DNA from: Lyngbya sp. CCAP 1446/10
GTDB taxonomy: Bacteria; Cyanobacteriota; Cyanobacteriia; Cyanobacteriales; Microcoleaceae
Assembly (NCBI RefSeq): GCF_026130175.1
Contig: NZ_JAIGNI010000013.1
Coordinates: forward strand, 9,327-73,326
Direction of reading: 5' to 3'
DNA length: 64,000 nucleotides
The notes beneath the pieces are model-generated. The model was not told where the DNA came from and searched no databases. It was given only the letters and a program-made list of their open reading frames with translations. Below, in pieces: positions 7,840 to 17,627 of the stretch. The translations under genes and the position numbers were made by a program. Every line of letters starts with the position of its first letter. The stretch's first letter is position 1.

Positions 7840-10014
7840 ATGAATTCCGATTTTCGCAACCAATCCGAAACACCCCAATTTGAAGATGCTGCATCGCTGA
7901 CAGTCGTTGCAGAAACCTATTACTCCCAAGGCGATTTAGCAGCCGCCATCGCTGCTTGTCGCCGAGCTCTGGAATTGCAACCGGATTGGGCGGCGGCTTA
8001 CGTGACAATGGGTAATGTGCAGCAAGCCAGCGGCCAAATTGAGGAGGCGATGCGGTTTTATTCGGAGGCGATCGCCCTAAATCCCGATTTTGCTGAGGCC
8101 TATGCTAATTTAGGCAGTATGCTCTACAAGCAAGGGCGTTTGGTGGAGGCGATTGTCAATTACCAAAAGGCGATCGAACTCAAGCCAACTTTGGCCGCTG
8201 CTTACTGGAATTTGGCAAGCGCACTGAAGCAGCAGGGGCAATCGGATGCAGCCGTAGCCTATGAGCAAAAAGCCCTAGAACTCAATCCCAATCTGGCTCA
8301 GGTTGATTTTCACATAAATTTAGGCGATAAATTAGCGCGGCAGGGGCAGTTAGATGAGGCTGTGGCTGCATGGCAACGGGCGATCGCTTTCAAACCCGAT
8401 TTACCCGAAGCATACTGTCAAATTGGCATAATTTTGCGCCACCAGGGCAAGTTTAAAGATGCCATACCCAACCTGCAAAAAGCCCTAGAAATTAAACCAG
8501 ATTTTATTGCCGCCCACCAACATTTGTGCGGCATCCTCCGAGATACTAGCGATTTAGCAGCCGCGCGCCAAGCCGTACACAAATACAGCCAAATGTGCGC
8601 GGAAACCGATCCAATTATGACGGCGATTTACTACGTCAGCACCTATCAAGTGTCGGGATTGAATCAAATTGCAGGCGATCGATTTTTAGAACTAGAATCA
8701 TACTTGCAGAACAACTTAGAAACGGCTAGCCCGGTAGAAATTAAATCGCTTTATGCAAACTTGTTATTCAGCACGCCCTATCTGCGAGATGACTTGGCAG
8801 CCAACTCTAAACTTTACAGATTAATTGCCCAAAAGTACATCGAAAAATGTATCAAACCTAATTTTTCTCAACCCGTAAGTTATAGTCTCAAGCCAACAAA
8901 TAGCAAATTAAAAATCGGTTTTTTGTCCAATCACTTCAGCCGCCATTCTGTAGGTTGGTGCAGCGCTGACATCATTCGCGAATTGTCCGTCATCACACCC
9001 AATTTGTATCTGTACGCTTCCGAAAGAATTGTTCCTGACGATCGCACTCAACAATTTGACAGTTTCGGTAAACTGACTTTCCCAAAAACTTACCCCAACG
9101 GACTTGCCAATTCCGCAGAAATTATCAACCAAATTCAGCAAGATGAATTAGATATTTTAGTCGATTTAGATTCTCTCAGCGTACCAGTTCACGCAGATAT
9201 TCTTCACCAAAAACCCGCGCCAGTTTGTGTTTCCTGGTTGGGATTTGATGCACCTTACATATCCTCGAAAAATTACTTTCTTACAGACTGGTACTCGCAC
9301 CCAGCAGGTAGGGAAAAATATTATGACGAGCAACTAATTAGGATGCCGGATTCCTTTGTAGCGGTATCAGGTTTTCAGAGGTATGGAGTCGATCCGGTGG
9401 CATTGAGAAAGTCGAATCGGATCGGTTTGGATCAGATAGTTTACCTGTGCGTCGCTCCGGGCAGAAAATTTAATCGCGACTTAGTAAAAGCACAAGTTGC
9501 GATTCTCAAACAAGTTCCGAACAGTATTTTAATTCACAAAGCTTTGGGCGATGCTGCGGTGTTTGAGGGTGCGTATCATCAAGCTTGCGAAGCTGAGGGA
9601 GTTAGCCGGCATCGAATTAAGTTTTTGCCGAGGTTTGCTACGGAGGAAGAGCACAGAATTATCTATTTGCTGGCTGATGTTTTGTTAGATTCTTATCCTT
9701 ACAATGGAGGTACTCACACTTTAGAGGCTTTGTGGTTTGATTTGCCGGTGGTGACTCGCACCGGAGAGCAGTTTTTGTCGAGAATGGGTTATTCGTTTTT
9801 GCAGGCTTTGGGAATTGAAACTGGTGTGGCTTGGTCTTGGGCTGAATATGTGAATTTGGGTGTAAAATTGGGTAAAGATGGTGAATTGAGAAAGGCAATT
9901 CAAGCACATTTAATTAAGTCTAAAGACTCTGGAAGTTTGTCACCGTTGTGGAATCCGAAAAAGTTTGCGGGTGATATGTATGGGGTGTTTGAAAAGTTGT
10001 GTAAAATGGTTTGA
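7840..10014 (+). CDS. TPR protein with GT41 (SPINDLY/OGT-type) domain
   Basis: 725 residues from the ATG at 7840. The N-terminal half holds about seven tetratricopeptide repeats (roughly residues 20-260), recognisable by the recurring pattern A..Y..LG......G....A.....A..L.P. The C-terminal half, from LKIGFLSNHF near residue 350, matches the catalytic part of O-GlcNAc-transferase-like GT41 proteins. Conserved pieces are VCVSWLGFDAP, KALGDAAVFEG, LDSYPYNGGTHTLEALW and GEQFLSRMGYS. Members transfer a sugar to protein Ser/Thr. The donor and target in cyanobacteria are not established. It has no operon partner. Confidence 0.88.
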   Translation: MNSDFRNQSETPQFEDAASLTVVAETYYSQGDLAAAIAACRRALELQPDWAAAYVTMGNVQQASGQIEEAMRFYSEAIALNPDFAEAYANLGSMLYKQGRLVEAIVNYQKAIELKPTLAAAYWNLASALKQQGQSDAAVAYEQKALELNPNLAQVDFHINLGDKLARQGQLDEAVAAWQRAIAFKPDLPEAYCQIGIILRHQGKFKDAIPNLQKALEIKPDFIAAHQHLCGILRDTSDLAAARQAVHKYSQMCAETDPIMTAIYYVSTYQVSGLNQIAGDRFLELESYLQNNLETASPVEIKSLYANLLFSTPYLRDDLAANSKLYRLIAQKYIEKCIKPNFSQPVSYSLKPTNSKLKIGFLSNHFSRHSVGWCSADIIRELSVITPNLYLYASERIVPDDRTQQFDSFGKLTFPKTYPNGLANSAEIINQIQQDELDILVDLDSLSVPVHADILHQKPAPVCVSWLGFDAPYISSKNYFLTDWYSHPAGREKYYDEQLIRMPDSFVAVSGFQRYGVDPVALRKSNRIGLDQIVYLCVAPGRKFNRDLVKAQVAILKQVPNSILIHKALGDAAVFEGAYHQACEAEGVSRHRIKFLPRFATEEEHRIIYLLADVLLDSYPYNGGTHTLEALWFDLPVVTRTGEQFLSRMGYSFLQALGIETGVAWSWAEYVNLGVKLGKDGELRKAIQAHLIKSKDSGSLSPLWNPKKFAGDMYGVFEKLCKMV

Positions 10015-10044
10015 CGCGCTAGTTATAAGGGTAAGATACGCAGT

Positions 10045-10240
10045 CATTGGTGTCAAATTAAGCCTAAAACCGTTGATAAATCTCGCTTTTATCCGAGACC
10101 AGATCCCCCTAAATCCCCCTTAAGAAGGGGGACTTTGAGAAGATTCTTGTCCCCCCCTTAAGAAGGGGGGCTAGGGGGGATCTGGCCTCAGAGGTAAACA
10201 GCAGTATGTAACTACGTTTGACGTTAAGTTGACACCAATG
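10045..10240. mobile_element. MITE-like foldback element
   Basis: The outer ends are inverted repeats: CATTGGTGTCAA at 10045-10056 and TTGACACCAATG at 10229-10240, with weaker pairing five bases further inward. An inner palindrome of about 40-bp arms (10095-10133 and 10149-10189) is built from AGATCCCCCTA and CCTTAAGAAGG blocks. There is no ORF. The 196-bp size, terminal repeats and internal foldback fit a miniature inverted-repeat element. I do not see a clear target-site duplication. Confidence 0.6.
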
Positions 10241-10296
10241 GTGCGCGATGCACACCCTACAATGACTAATCTAAAATCTAAAATCTAAAATCTAAA

Positions 10297-10893
10297 ATGA
10301 ATTTGACACTACCAACTATTAAGTTTTTGAAACAGCCGACTTCGGAAGCTTGGATCGAACAGACGATCGCCCATTTGGATACAATCTTGTTAGATCATTC
10401 TCACTGCGAGCGGAAAGCGGCGGGAGTAGCGTTAAATTTAATGTTTCGCTACCCAGCGCGGGAAAAATTGGTGAGGATGCTAACAGTGATCGCCCGCGAA
10501 GAATTAGAGCATTTCGAGCAAGTCAACCAGCGGTTAGAAGAGCGCGGTATCGCTTTGGGGCCTTTGGCTGCGCCTCCCTACGGTGCCGGTTTGTCCGCCC
10601 AAATTCGCAAACAGGAACCGGAGAGACTTTTGGATTCTTTGCTGGTTTCTGCTTTGATTGAAGCGCGGAGTCACGAACGGCTGGGGCTGTTGGGCGATCG
10701 TTGTCCTGACGCAGAATTAGCTAAGTTTTATCGTAGTTTGATGGCTTCGGAAGCGCGCCATTATGGGGTATATTGGATTTTAGCCACAACTTATTGCGAT
10801 CGCACTCTGGTGATGGAGAGGCTAGAAGAATTATCATTGGTAGAAAGTCAGTTGCTGGCAACTCTTTATCCTGAACCGAGAATTCACAGTTAA
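10297..10893 (+). CDS. miaE: tRNA-(ms2io6A) hydroxylase MiaE
   Basis: 198 residues, full family length. MiaE is a non-heme diiron enzyme that hydroxylates the isopentenyl chain of ms2i6A37 in tRNAs reading codons that start with U. The ferritin-like iron ligands are visible: the first helix pair has EEL-EHF near residue 68, and the later pair has EARSHERL near 127 and SEARHYGVYW near 153. An ATCTAAAAT-type short tandem repeat lies directly upstream of the ATG, so no Shine-Dalgarno is obvious. The GNAT gene follows 92 bases downstream on the same strand. Confidence 0.92.
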   Translation: MNLTLPTIKFLKQPTSEAWIEQTIAHLDTILLDHSHCERKAAGVALNLMFRYPAREKLVRMLTVIAREELEHFEQVNQRLEERGIALGPLAAPPYGAGLSAQIRKQEPERLLDSLLVSALIEARSHERLGLLGDRCPDAELAKFYRSLMASEARHYGVYWILATTYCDRTLVMERLEELSLVESQLLATLYPEPRIHS

Positions 10894-10985
10894 AAGTTGG
10901 GTGCATTTAACGACTGTCAAATGCGAGAAAATCAGTAATTTTACGGTTGCTAAAGTCAAAAAAATAATGTAAGTTGCAACAACTA

Positions 10986-11468
10986 ATGAAAACCCAACAT
11001 CTCGATTTTTTGATTCGTTCATGGGAAACGCGCGATCGGGCGGAGGCCTTCAATTTAATTAAAAATATTTTAGCAGAATACGGTTTAAACTGTGAGCCTT
11101 GCGGGGCCGATCGAGATGTCTATGATGTCGAATTATTTTATCATAAAAATGGTGGAGAATTTTGGGTAGTAGAACGGCAAGCAGAAATCGTGGGTACAGC
11201 AGCTTACTATCCCATTGAGCGCGGTAAAAATGCTGTGGAAATTCGCAAAATGTATATTTTGCCAGCAGCAAGGAGACAAGGTTTGGGGAAGTTTTTACTG
11301 CAAGAGTTGGAAAGTATAATAATGGCTCGCGGCTTTGATGAAATCTGGATCGAAACTGCTAGCATTCTTAAGGAAGCTGTTATATTGTACGAAAATAATG
11401 GATATCTACCGACGACGGGTGTGGAAACGCCAAGGTGCGATCGGGTTTATGTTAAATCTTTAGGTTAG
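10986..11468 (+). CDS. GNAT-family N-acetyltransferase
   Basis: 160 residues from the ATG at 10986. A TTG four codons upstream is possible. The acetyl-CoA-binding motif A is clear in YILPAARRQGLGKFLL (Arg-x-x-Gly-x-Gly type), preceded by the beta strand AEIVGTAAYYP. The C-terminus has the usual ENNGYLPT strand-turn of motif B. The family acetylates amines on small molecules or proteins. The substrate here is unknown. It is followed by a symmetric hairpin shared with the convergent kinase gene. Confidence 0.85.
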   Translation: MKTQHLDFLIRSWETRDRAEAFNLIKNILAEYGLNCEPCGADRDVYDVELFYHKNGGEFWVVERQAEIVGTAAYYPIERGKNAVEIRKMYILPAARRQGLGKFLLQELESIIMARGFDEIWIETASILKEAVILYENNGYLPTTGVETPRCDRVYVKSLG

Positions 11469-11482
11469 AAGCAAAGTCTAAA

Positions 11483-11542
11483 AAACCGGGTTTCTGAGAA
11501 AATCTCAGTGGGTGGCAAAATATCTCGGAAGAAACCCGGTTT
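11483..11542. terminator. Convergent hairpin, possible bidirectional terminator
   Basis: Perfect 13-bp arms AAACCGGGTTTCT (11483-11495) and AGAAACCCGGTTT (11530-11542) enclose an inner TGAGAAAATCTCA hairpin. It lies between the GNAT gene and the convergent histidine kinase. T-tracts are weak, so this may be a structural repeat rather than a true intrinsic terminator. Confidence 0.55.
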
Positions 11543-11563
11543 CTGGGAATTTTGCATTGGGTT

Positions 11564-14500
11564 TTAATTCGTTTTTTGCCGCAGCGGAATCTCGATCGCA
11601 AATTCCGAACCTTCTCCCAATACAGAATTGCAAGAAAGCTGGCCGCCATGTTTTTCTACGACAATAGAGTGCGAAATTGCCAATCCTAAGCCCGTGCCTT
11701 TGCCGACGGGTTTTGTGGTAAAAAATGGGTCAAACAAGCGCAGTTTCACGTCTTCGCTGATTCCGGGGCCGCTGTCAGTTATACGCATCGCCACGCAGTT
11801 ATTGTCGGTTACTTCGGTGCGAATCGTAATTGTGAGATTTTTGCCCGTGCGAGAGAACTTATCAATTTCCATTTCCACAGCGTCGATCGCATTAGTCAAC
11901 AAATTCATAAATACTTGATTTAACTGACCGGGATAACATTCTACTAAAGGCAATTTACCGTATTCTTTGATAAGATTAATAGGCGGGCGATCTGGTTTAT
12001 TTTTCAGGCGGTTTTGCAAAATCATCAGCGTGCTTTCGATGCCTTCGTGAATGTCAACTTGTTTCATTTCGGCTTCGTCAAGTCTTGAGAAAGTCCGCAG
12101 GCTCAAAACAATGTCGCGGATGCGATCGGCTCCGACTTTCATAGATGTGACAATTTTTGGTAAATCTTCAATAATATAATCAATTTCCAAGTCTTCTCTG
12201 GCATCTAAAATTGCTGCGGTAGGCTGCGGGTATTCACGCTGGTAAAATTGCAGCATTTTTCGTAATTTTTGAGTGTATTCGCTAACGTAGCTGAGATTAC
12301 CGTAGATAAAGTTAACTGGGTTGTTGATTTCGTGGGCGACACCTGCTACTAATTGTCCCAAACTTGACATTTTTTCACTTTGAATTAATTGAGTTTGCGT
12401 GCGTTGTAGTTGGTGCAAAGTTTGTTCTAGCTGTTGGGTTTGAGCTTGGGCTAATTGGGCGGTTGTGCGGCTTTGGGTGTACAATTCGGCGTGCTCGATC
12501 GCGATCGCAATTTGAGCAATTACTGCTTGCATCAGCTCGACTTCCGAATCGCTCCAATGGCGCGCGGACAGAGCCTGATAGCAGCTAATCGTGCCTATAT
12601 CGCCGGAAGTAGTATGAACCGGCAGCGACAGCACTGAGTTAATTTTAAATGCTTGGAAAATTGCGCGCACTTCTACATCTTCAAAAAAGCTAAGATCATC
12701 AACTCGCATAATTTGTCGGCCCAAAATCTGCTGCACTGCGGCACTAGATTGGTCATCTACAGCATAAGTACCAAGCAAACTAGGCAAATTTGCATTCTTT
12801 GCTTCGCAAACTATTTCCCACATTGGAGGATTGCTGTTGGGGCGATACCAAATGAAGATGCACCAATCTAGCTGCATCAGATTGCGAATTTCTTGAACGG
12901 CGGTTGCTAAAATTGTGTCTAAATCTAAAGAATTGCGGATTTGGTTGGCAATTTGATTCAGCAGTTGTTCTCGCTGAGCTTGCTGTCTCAGTGCTTGTTC
13001 CGATCGCACTAATGTTTCTTCGGCAAGTTTGCGATCGGTTAAATCTTGGACGACTGCTTGGATAATTTTTTCATTTCCAACTTCGATGACTGTCAGCACG
13101 ACTTCTGCGGGAAAATCCGTACCGTCTAAGCGCTGGTGAACCCACTCAAAACGGTGGTTTCCCCGCTCAAAGGCGATCGCCATCATTTCGTCGGCTATGC
13201 TCAAAGAATCTCTGCCATTGGGTTGGAAAAAAGGCGACAGTTGGCCTGGTTTTTTGCTGTACAACTGTTGCGGGGCGGTGCAGCCAAATAGTTTTAGGGT
13301 GGCTGTGTTGGCATCTGCGATGCGACTGTCATATAACATAAAAACAGGCAAACTGGTTAATTCGTAGAGCGATCGAAATTTGGCTTCCGACTGTTGCAAT
13401 GCCGCTTCTGTTTGTTTGCGATCGGTAATGTCGGCAACCATTGCCAAAGCGCCGACATAGCGCCCTTCTTTGTCTGACAAGGAATTAGTAGAAACCATCG
13501 CCCACAAGTCGCTGCCGTCTCGACGAAGGAACTTAAAATCGTGCTTTTCGCTAATTCCTTCACGGCGGCGGTTGAGATTGGCTTCGGCGATCGCCACGCC
13601 TTCTGCATCCATGAAAGCAAATAGCGACTGCCCGATCATTTCGTTGGCGGTACAGGCGAGCATATCGACCATTTTTTGGTTGACAAAAGTAGTTTTACCC
13701 TCCGCATCGATCGTCCAAATTCCTTCATCTGCTGTCTCGACAATGCACCTGTATTTTTCCTCGCTTTCCCGGAGGGCTTCTTCTGCTAAGTGACGCTCCG
13801 TAATGTTTTGAGCCATTAACAATCCGCCGCTGATTTCTTGCCGCTTGTTTCTGACTGGCAAAGTGTAACCGAGGTAAATGCGATCGCCGTAAGTAAATTC
13901 TGAAACAACGGTTTCTCCTGCGAGCGCCGCCCGATAATTCGGCTCGAAGATACTGCAAAAATCCGGCTCGAATACTTCCCAGATTGTCTTGCCTTCCATC
14001 AACTCTTTGGAAAGTCCCACAGCGGCTAATTCTGTACCTTCTACCAGGGTGTAGCGCATTTCTTTGTCAAACAGCATCACTGCACCGTTAGGAAAGTTGC
14101 TTGCCATAGTGCGGTAAAGCTGTTCGCTTTTTTCCAGTGCTACTTCAGCTTGTTTGCGATCGCTAATGTCAACTACAACTGCACCGATGCCGATCGCCTC
14201 ACCGTCTTTGTCGAGCAGAGGAAAATAAGAGCCTGTAATATCTCGAACAACCCCAGGCTGCTTTGGACTTTCACCGCTCATATCTATGTTAATTAGGGGC
14301 TCTTTCGTTCTCAAAATTTGTTCGTACAAAGGCTCTACGATTGGAGCCAAATTCTGCAATATTTCGCTTACAGTCTTGCCAATATGTTCTGCTGGGTTCA
14401 GGCAATTTATTTCTGCTAGGTATGGATTAATTTGCACGTACCGCAATTGGGAGTCCAAAATGCAAAGTCCCACCGGCGCATCATTGAAAAAAGCATCAAA

Positions 14501-15406
14501 ACGATCTTGTCTCTGTGCTAATTCTTGTTCTAAAGCTTTGCAATCGCTAATATCCCTGATGCAGCCCACACTCCCAAAGACTTCGCCACCAACATCTTTA
14601 ACCAGAGAAATTGATAAGTGCGAGTAAAAGTCTTCTCCAGACTTGCGCTGCATAGTAATTTCTAGTTCACACTCGCCTGTTTTTTCTAGCGGTTTTGTCA
14701 CCAATTCTAATACTAATTCCCGCTGTTTCGGCGGATATATTAGACTAACATCTTGACCAACAACTTCACTTGTTTCGTAGCCGTAAAGCCTTTGAGCCTC
14801 TTTATTCCAACTGGTGATTGAGCCGTTCGTATCCGTGCAAATTACGGCTTCGCGAATTTGATCTAAAATCTGATTTTGCAGCTCCAGTTTCGATTTTGCT
14901 TGTTCCAGTTCGGCGATTTTTTGTTGGAGTAGTTCCTGAGTTTTTGTCAGTTCCGCAGTCTGGTTTGCCAGCAATTTTTCTAGATGTGAATTGCAGTGCG
15001 GTGGCGCTGATTCCCGTGGCTGACTGTTTTCATCCCGATGATTTAAAATCTTTTCAGCACTCAGCCAAATCACGCATTCTCCATCAGTTGCAATTGCCCG
15101 CTCGGAAACTCGCACGGATACGAAATGGTTATTTTTATGTTTGTATGCTGCTTCGCACGGGCTAGTACAGCTATTTTTTGCTGGAATTTCTAAATATTTT
15201 TCTCTACCAACGCAATCTGTTTGCAGAATTTCCCAGTAATTGAGGTTGAGAGTTTCTGCAACTGTGTAACCGATAATACTTGCAAAAGCTGGATTGATGT
15301 CTAGAAAACTCCCGTCTGTCCGGCACAATGCCAGCCCTAGCGGGCACAGTTGTAACAATTTGCGGTGGGAGCGATCGCGCTTGGCTTTTCCTAACTGGCT
15401 TTGCAT
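11564..15406 (-). CDS. Soluble hybrid PAS/GAF sensor histidine kinase
   Basis: 1280 residues without membrane segments, so a cytoplasmic sensor. In order: one PAS (about 18-130), a coiled coil (about 140-185), five more PAS units starting at NQILDQIREAV, RFDAFFNDAP, LYRTMASNFP, KYRCIVETAD and KFRSLYELTS, a GAF domain (LLNQIANQIRNSL through AIAIEHAEL), a linker coiled coil, then HisKA with VAGVAHEINNP and HATPase with NLLTNAID, DSGPGI and GTGLGLAIS. The phospho-acceptor His is intact. No cognate regulator is adjacent. The GAF may bind a bilin or small ligand, but I see no reason to call it a phytochrome. Its transmitter is a near copy of that of the kinase at 1622-5128. Confidence 0.9.
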   Translation of the reverse strand: MQSQLGKAKRDRSHRKLLQLCPLGLALCRTDGSFLDINPAFASIIGYTVAETLNLNYWEILQTDCVGREKYLEIPAKNSCTSPCEAAYKHKNNHFVSVRVSERAIATDGECVIWLSAEKILNHRDENSQPRESAPPHCNSHLEKLLANQTAELTKTQELLQQKIAELEQAKSKLELQNQILDQIREAVICTDTNGSITSWNKEAQRLYGYETSEVVGQDVSLIYPPKQRELVLELVTKPLEKTGECELEITMQRKSGEDFYSHLSISLVKDVGGEVFGSVGCIRDISDCKALEQELAQRQDRFDAFFNDAPVGLCILDSQLRYVQINPYLAEINCLNPAEHIGKTVSEILQNLAPIVEPLYEQILRTKEPLINIDMSGESPKQPGVVRDITGSYFPLLDKDGEAIGIGAVVVDISDRKQAEVALEKSEQLYRTMASNFPNGAVMLFDKEMRYTLVEGTELAAVGLSKELMEGKTIWEVFEPDFCSIFEPNYRAALAGETVVSEFTYGDRIYLGYTLPVRNKRQEISGGLLMAQNITERHLAEEALRESEEKYRCIVETADEGIWTIDAEGKTTFVNQKMVDMLACTANEMIGQSLFAFMDAEGVAIAEANLNRRREGISEKHDFKFLRRDGSDLWAMVSTNSLSDKEGRYVGALAMVADITDRKQTEAALQQSEAKFRSLYELTSLPVFMLYDSRIADANTATLKLFGCTAPQQLYSKKPGQLSPFFQPNGRDSLSIADEMMAIAFERGNHRFEWVHQRLDGTDFPAEVVLTVIEVGNEKIIQAVVQDLTDRKLAEETLVRSEQALRQQAQREQLLNQIANQIRNSLDLDTILATAVQEIRNLMQLDWCIFIWYRPNSNPPMWEIVCEAKNANLPSLLGTYAVDDQSSAAVQQILGRQIMRVDDLSFFEDVEVRAIFQAFKINSVLSLPVHTTSGDIGTISCYQALSARHWSDSEVELMQAVIAQIAIAIEHAELYTQSRTTAQLAQAQTQQLEQTLHQLQRTQTQLIQSEKMSSLGQLVAGVAHEINNPVNFIYGNLSYVSEYTQKLRKMLQFYQREYPQPTAAILDAREDLEIDYIIEDLPKIVTSMKVGADRIRDIVLSLRTFSRLDEAEMKQVDIHEGIESTLMILQNRLKNKPDRPPINLIKEYGKLPLVECYPGQLNQVFMNLLTNAIDAVEMEIDKFSRTGKNLTITIRTEVTDNNCVAMRITDSGPGISEDVKLRLFDPFFTTKPVGKGTGLGLAISHSIVVEKHGGQLSCNSVLGEGSEFAIEIPLRQKTN

Positions 15407-15480
15407 CTGACATAGCTGGACTTGGGTTATTTAATTATATCTTTTTATCTTGTTTATTGCTGTAACTTTTATAACTCAGT

Positions 15481-15512
15481 AAGGAAGTTCGGCAACGAGG
15501 CCGAACTTCCTT
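15481..15512. repeat. Perfect 13-bp hairpin
   Basis: Arms AAGGAAGTTCGGC and GCCGAACTTCCTT with a 6-base loop. It lies between the malic enzyme stop and the kinase start, both on the minus strand. It could end the malic enzyme transcript but lacks a T-tract. The same GCCGAACTTCC word recurs in the 17.2 kb repeats, so it may be a dispersed element. Confidence 0.55.
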
Positions 15513-15602
15513 CTATCCCGTACATTGTTCGTTGGCCGAACATCTCTCTATCCGTTACATCCGTTAAATCTGTGATAGAATCCGTTGCTGAACTTCCTGC
15601 AA

Positions 15603-16994
15603 TTAATCGCGAGCGATCCCTTCGGAGCGGGCGGCCAACTGCACTGCACCGGCGACGGCAATGGCAACTCTTTCGTCAAAAACAGACGGTATAATGTGCT
15701 CTTTGTCAAGCTGAGAAGAGCTGACTAAAGAGGCGATCGCATAAGCTGCACCCAAATACATACTTGTGGTAATCGTGCGAGCTTTGCAGTCCAAAGCACC
15801 TCGAAATATCCCCGGAAATGCCAAAACATTGTTAATTTGATTGGGGTAGTCGCTGCGTCCAGTGGCAATGATCGCCGCATCCTCCATAATTAATTCTGGC
15901 TGAATTTCGGGAATGGGATTTGCCATTGCAAAAACAATGGGATTCTGGGCCATCGATCGCACCATAGAGCGAGTGACCACCCCGGGCGCACTGACACCTA
16001 AAAATACATCTGCACCGGCCATTGCATCTTCCAAAGTACCGCCCGAAGCCACAGCAAATTCTAGTTTTTCTGGGTTCATATCCGTGCGATCTTTGCAGAG
16101 AACGCCTTTGGAGTCGCAAATGATGATGTTTTCGGCACCTGCTTTCCGCAACAAACGGGCGATCGCGATTCCGGCCGCACCAGCTCCGTTAATTACGATA
16201 CACACTTCTGCGATCGTTTTTTTGACGATTTTTAAGGCATTAATTAATGCTGCCAAACTAACAATCGCCGTGCCATGTTGATCGTCATGAAAAATTGGAA
16301 TATCTAAGGTTGCCCGCAATCTGGCTTCGATTTCAAAGCAACGGGGAGAAGAAATATCTTCCAGGTTAACGCCACCAAAAACCGGGGCGATATTCTGCAC
16401 GGTGCGAATAATTTCCTCGGTATCTTGCGTGTCCAAACAGATAGGAAAGGCATCAATTCCGGCAAATTCTTTAAATAGCATGGCTTTGCCTTCCATGACT
16501 GGCAGTGCGGCGGCTGGGCCGAGGTTTCCTAGTCCCAAAACTGCGCTACCGTCGGTAACAATCGCCACAGTATTTTGTTTGATTGTCAGGTTGTAAACTT
16601 GTTGGGGGTCATTGGCGATCGCAGTACAGATGCGGGCGACTCCTGGGGTGTATGCCATTGCCAAATCAGATTGGCGTTTGAGGGAAATTTTGCTAATTAC
16701 GCTGATTTTTCCACCACGGTGCAAGTCGAAAGTGCGATCGTACACATCGATCACTTTGATATCCGGTAGCGCTTTCACTGCTTGGACGATTTCTTCGTTG
16801 TGTTCAATGCTGTAAGCATCGACGGTGATATCGCGAATGGTAGTGGCGCGGCTTTGCTCGATTAAGTCGATTTGGCCGAAGTTGCCGCCCACAGATGCGA
16901 TCGCGCTAGTGACGCTAGCCAGCATTCCCGGCTGGTTCGGCAGAGCAACACGAATCGTTAAACTAAAGCTGGGGTTCGGTGTCAGTTTTACCAT
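15603..16994 (-). CDS. NAD(P)-malic enzyme with N-terminal ACT domain
   Basis: 463 residues from the chosen ATG at 16994. An in-frame ATG at 17054 would add 20 residues without family similarity. Residues ~8-75 form an ACT regulatory domain (IRVALPNQPGMLASVTSAI). The malic N-domain follows, with the catalytic Tyr in AMAYTPGVAR, Lys in MEGKAMLFKEFAG and metal ligands in FHDDQHGTA. The NAD-binding domain has INGAGAAGIAIARLL. It decarboxylates malate to pyruvate with reduction of NAD(P)+. The ACT domain suggests allosteric control by an amino acid. No Shine-Dalgarno is obvious at either start. Confidence 0.9.
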   Translation of the reverse strand: MVKLTPNPSFSLTIRVALPNQPGMLASVTSAIASVGGNFGQIDLIEQSRATTIRDITVDAYSIEHNEEIVQAVKALPDIKVIDVYDRTFDLHRGGKISVISKISLKRQSDLAMAYTPGVARICTAIANDPQQVYNLTIKQNTVAIVTDGSAVLGLGNLGPAAALPVMEGKAMLFKEFAGIDAFPICLDTQDTEEIIRTVQNIAPVFGGVNLEDISSPRCFEIEARLRATLDIPIFHDDQHGTAIVSLAALINALKIVKKTIAEVCIVINGAGAAGIAIARLLRKAGAENIIICDSKGVLCKDRTDMNPEKLEFAVASGGTLEDAMAGADVFLGVSAPGVVTRSMVRSMAQNPIVFAMANPIPEIQPELIMEDAAIIATGRSDYPNQINNVLAFPGIFRGALDCKARTITTSMYLGAAYAIASLVSSSQLDKEHIIPSVFDERVAIAVAGAVQLAARSEGIARD

Positions 16995-17054
16995 AATGGC
17001 TTGATTGTAGATTTGAGAATTGCAATCTTTGATTTTATCGCCAATATTAGACAT

Positions 17055-17134
17055 AAAATTTAATAATTAAAATTTTCAACTGAAATTTTTAACAAATTCT
17101 ATCAACTGGTGATGCGATCGCACTATATTTCCCC
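17055..17134. other. Start of a 570-base gene-free stretch
   Basis: AT-rich region upstream of the malic enzyme, with a HIP1-like GCGATCGC. No gene is seen. The rest of the stretch up to 17627 is repeats and unassigned sequence. Confidence 0.4.
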
Positions 17135-17196
17135 GTAGGGTGCGTCAGTTTCAATATGTTTGAATTGGAGCGAAACTTGGGACTGACGAACCCTAC
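17135..17196. repeat. Dispersed palindrome, GTAGGGTGCGTCAG family
   Basis: Left end GTAGGGTGCGTCAG, right end CTGACGAACCCTAC, about 34 bases between. Related copies are at 20089-20152, 27393-27433, 40160-40223 and 56544-56605. Confidence 0.75.
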
Positions 17197-17205
17197 TAAC
17201 TATTA

Positions 17206-17385
17206 ACTTTTAAATCCGTTACATCCGTTACAAAATCCGTTGCCGAACTTCCCTTTTTCTGCTTCCCTCTTCCTTGACTTTTAAATCCGTTACATCCGTT
17301 ACAAAATCCGTTGCCGAACTTCCCTCTTTCTTCTTCCTTCTTCCTTCTTCCTTCTTCCTTCTGTCAACTGTCAACTGTCAGTAGA
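17206..17385. repeat. Two 45-bp direct repeats and CTTCTTC tract
   Basis: Two near-identical copies (about 17206-17253 and 17276-17324) of a unit containing TAAATCCGTTACATCCGTTA and TTGCCGAACTTCCC. They are followed by a CTTCCTTCTTC pyrimidine tract and four CTGTCAA heptamers. A partial copy of the unit lies at about 15548-15600. I see nothing that looks like a gene from here to 17627. Confidence 0.7.
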
Positions 17386-17627
17386 TGCAACACTGTTTGA
17401 TCCAGCAGGTAAAAATTAGATCGACTGACAAGCGGGCATTTCTTATGTATTATGCTTGTTTGTTAAAATTTGCCTTCAATAGCGAATGCAACCGGGCAAA
17501 CGATCGAACTACCTGCACGCTTTGCTGGAGAATTCCAGCGACTGTTACTAATAAGGAATTTACCCCGCGCCAGTAAAAACACAGGTTTAGCGCAGCACAG
17601 CGAGTTGCTGGTTGCTAACTGTCAATT

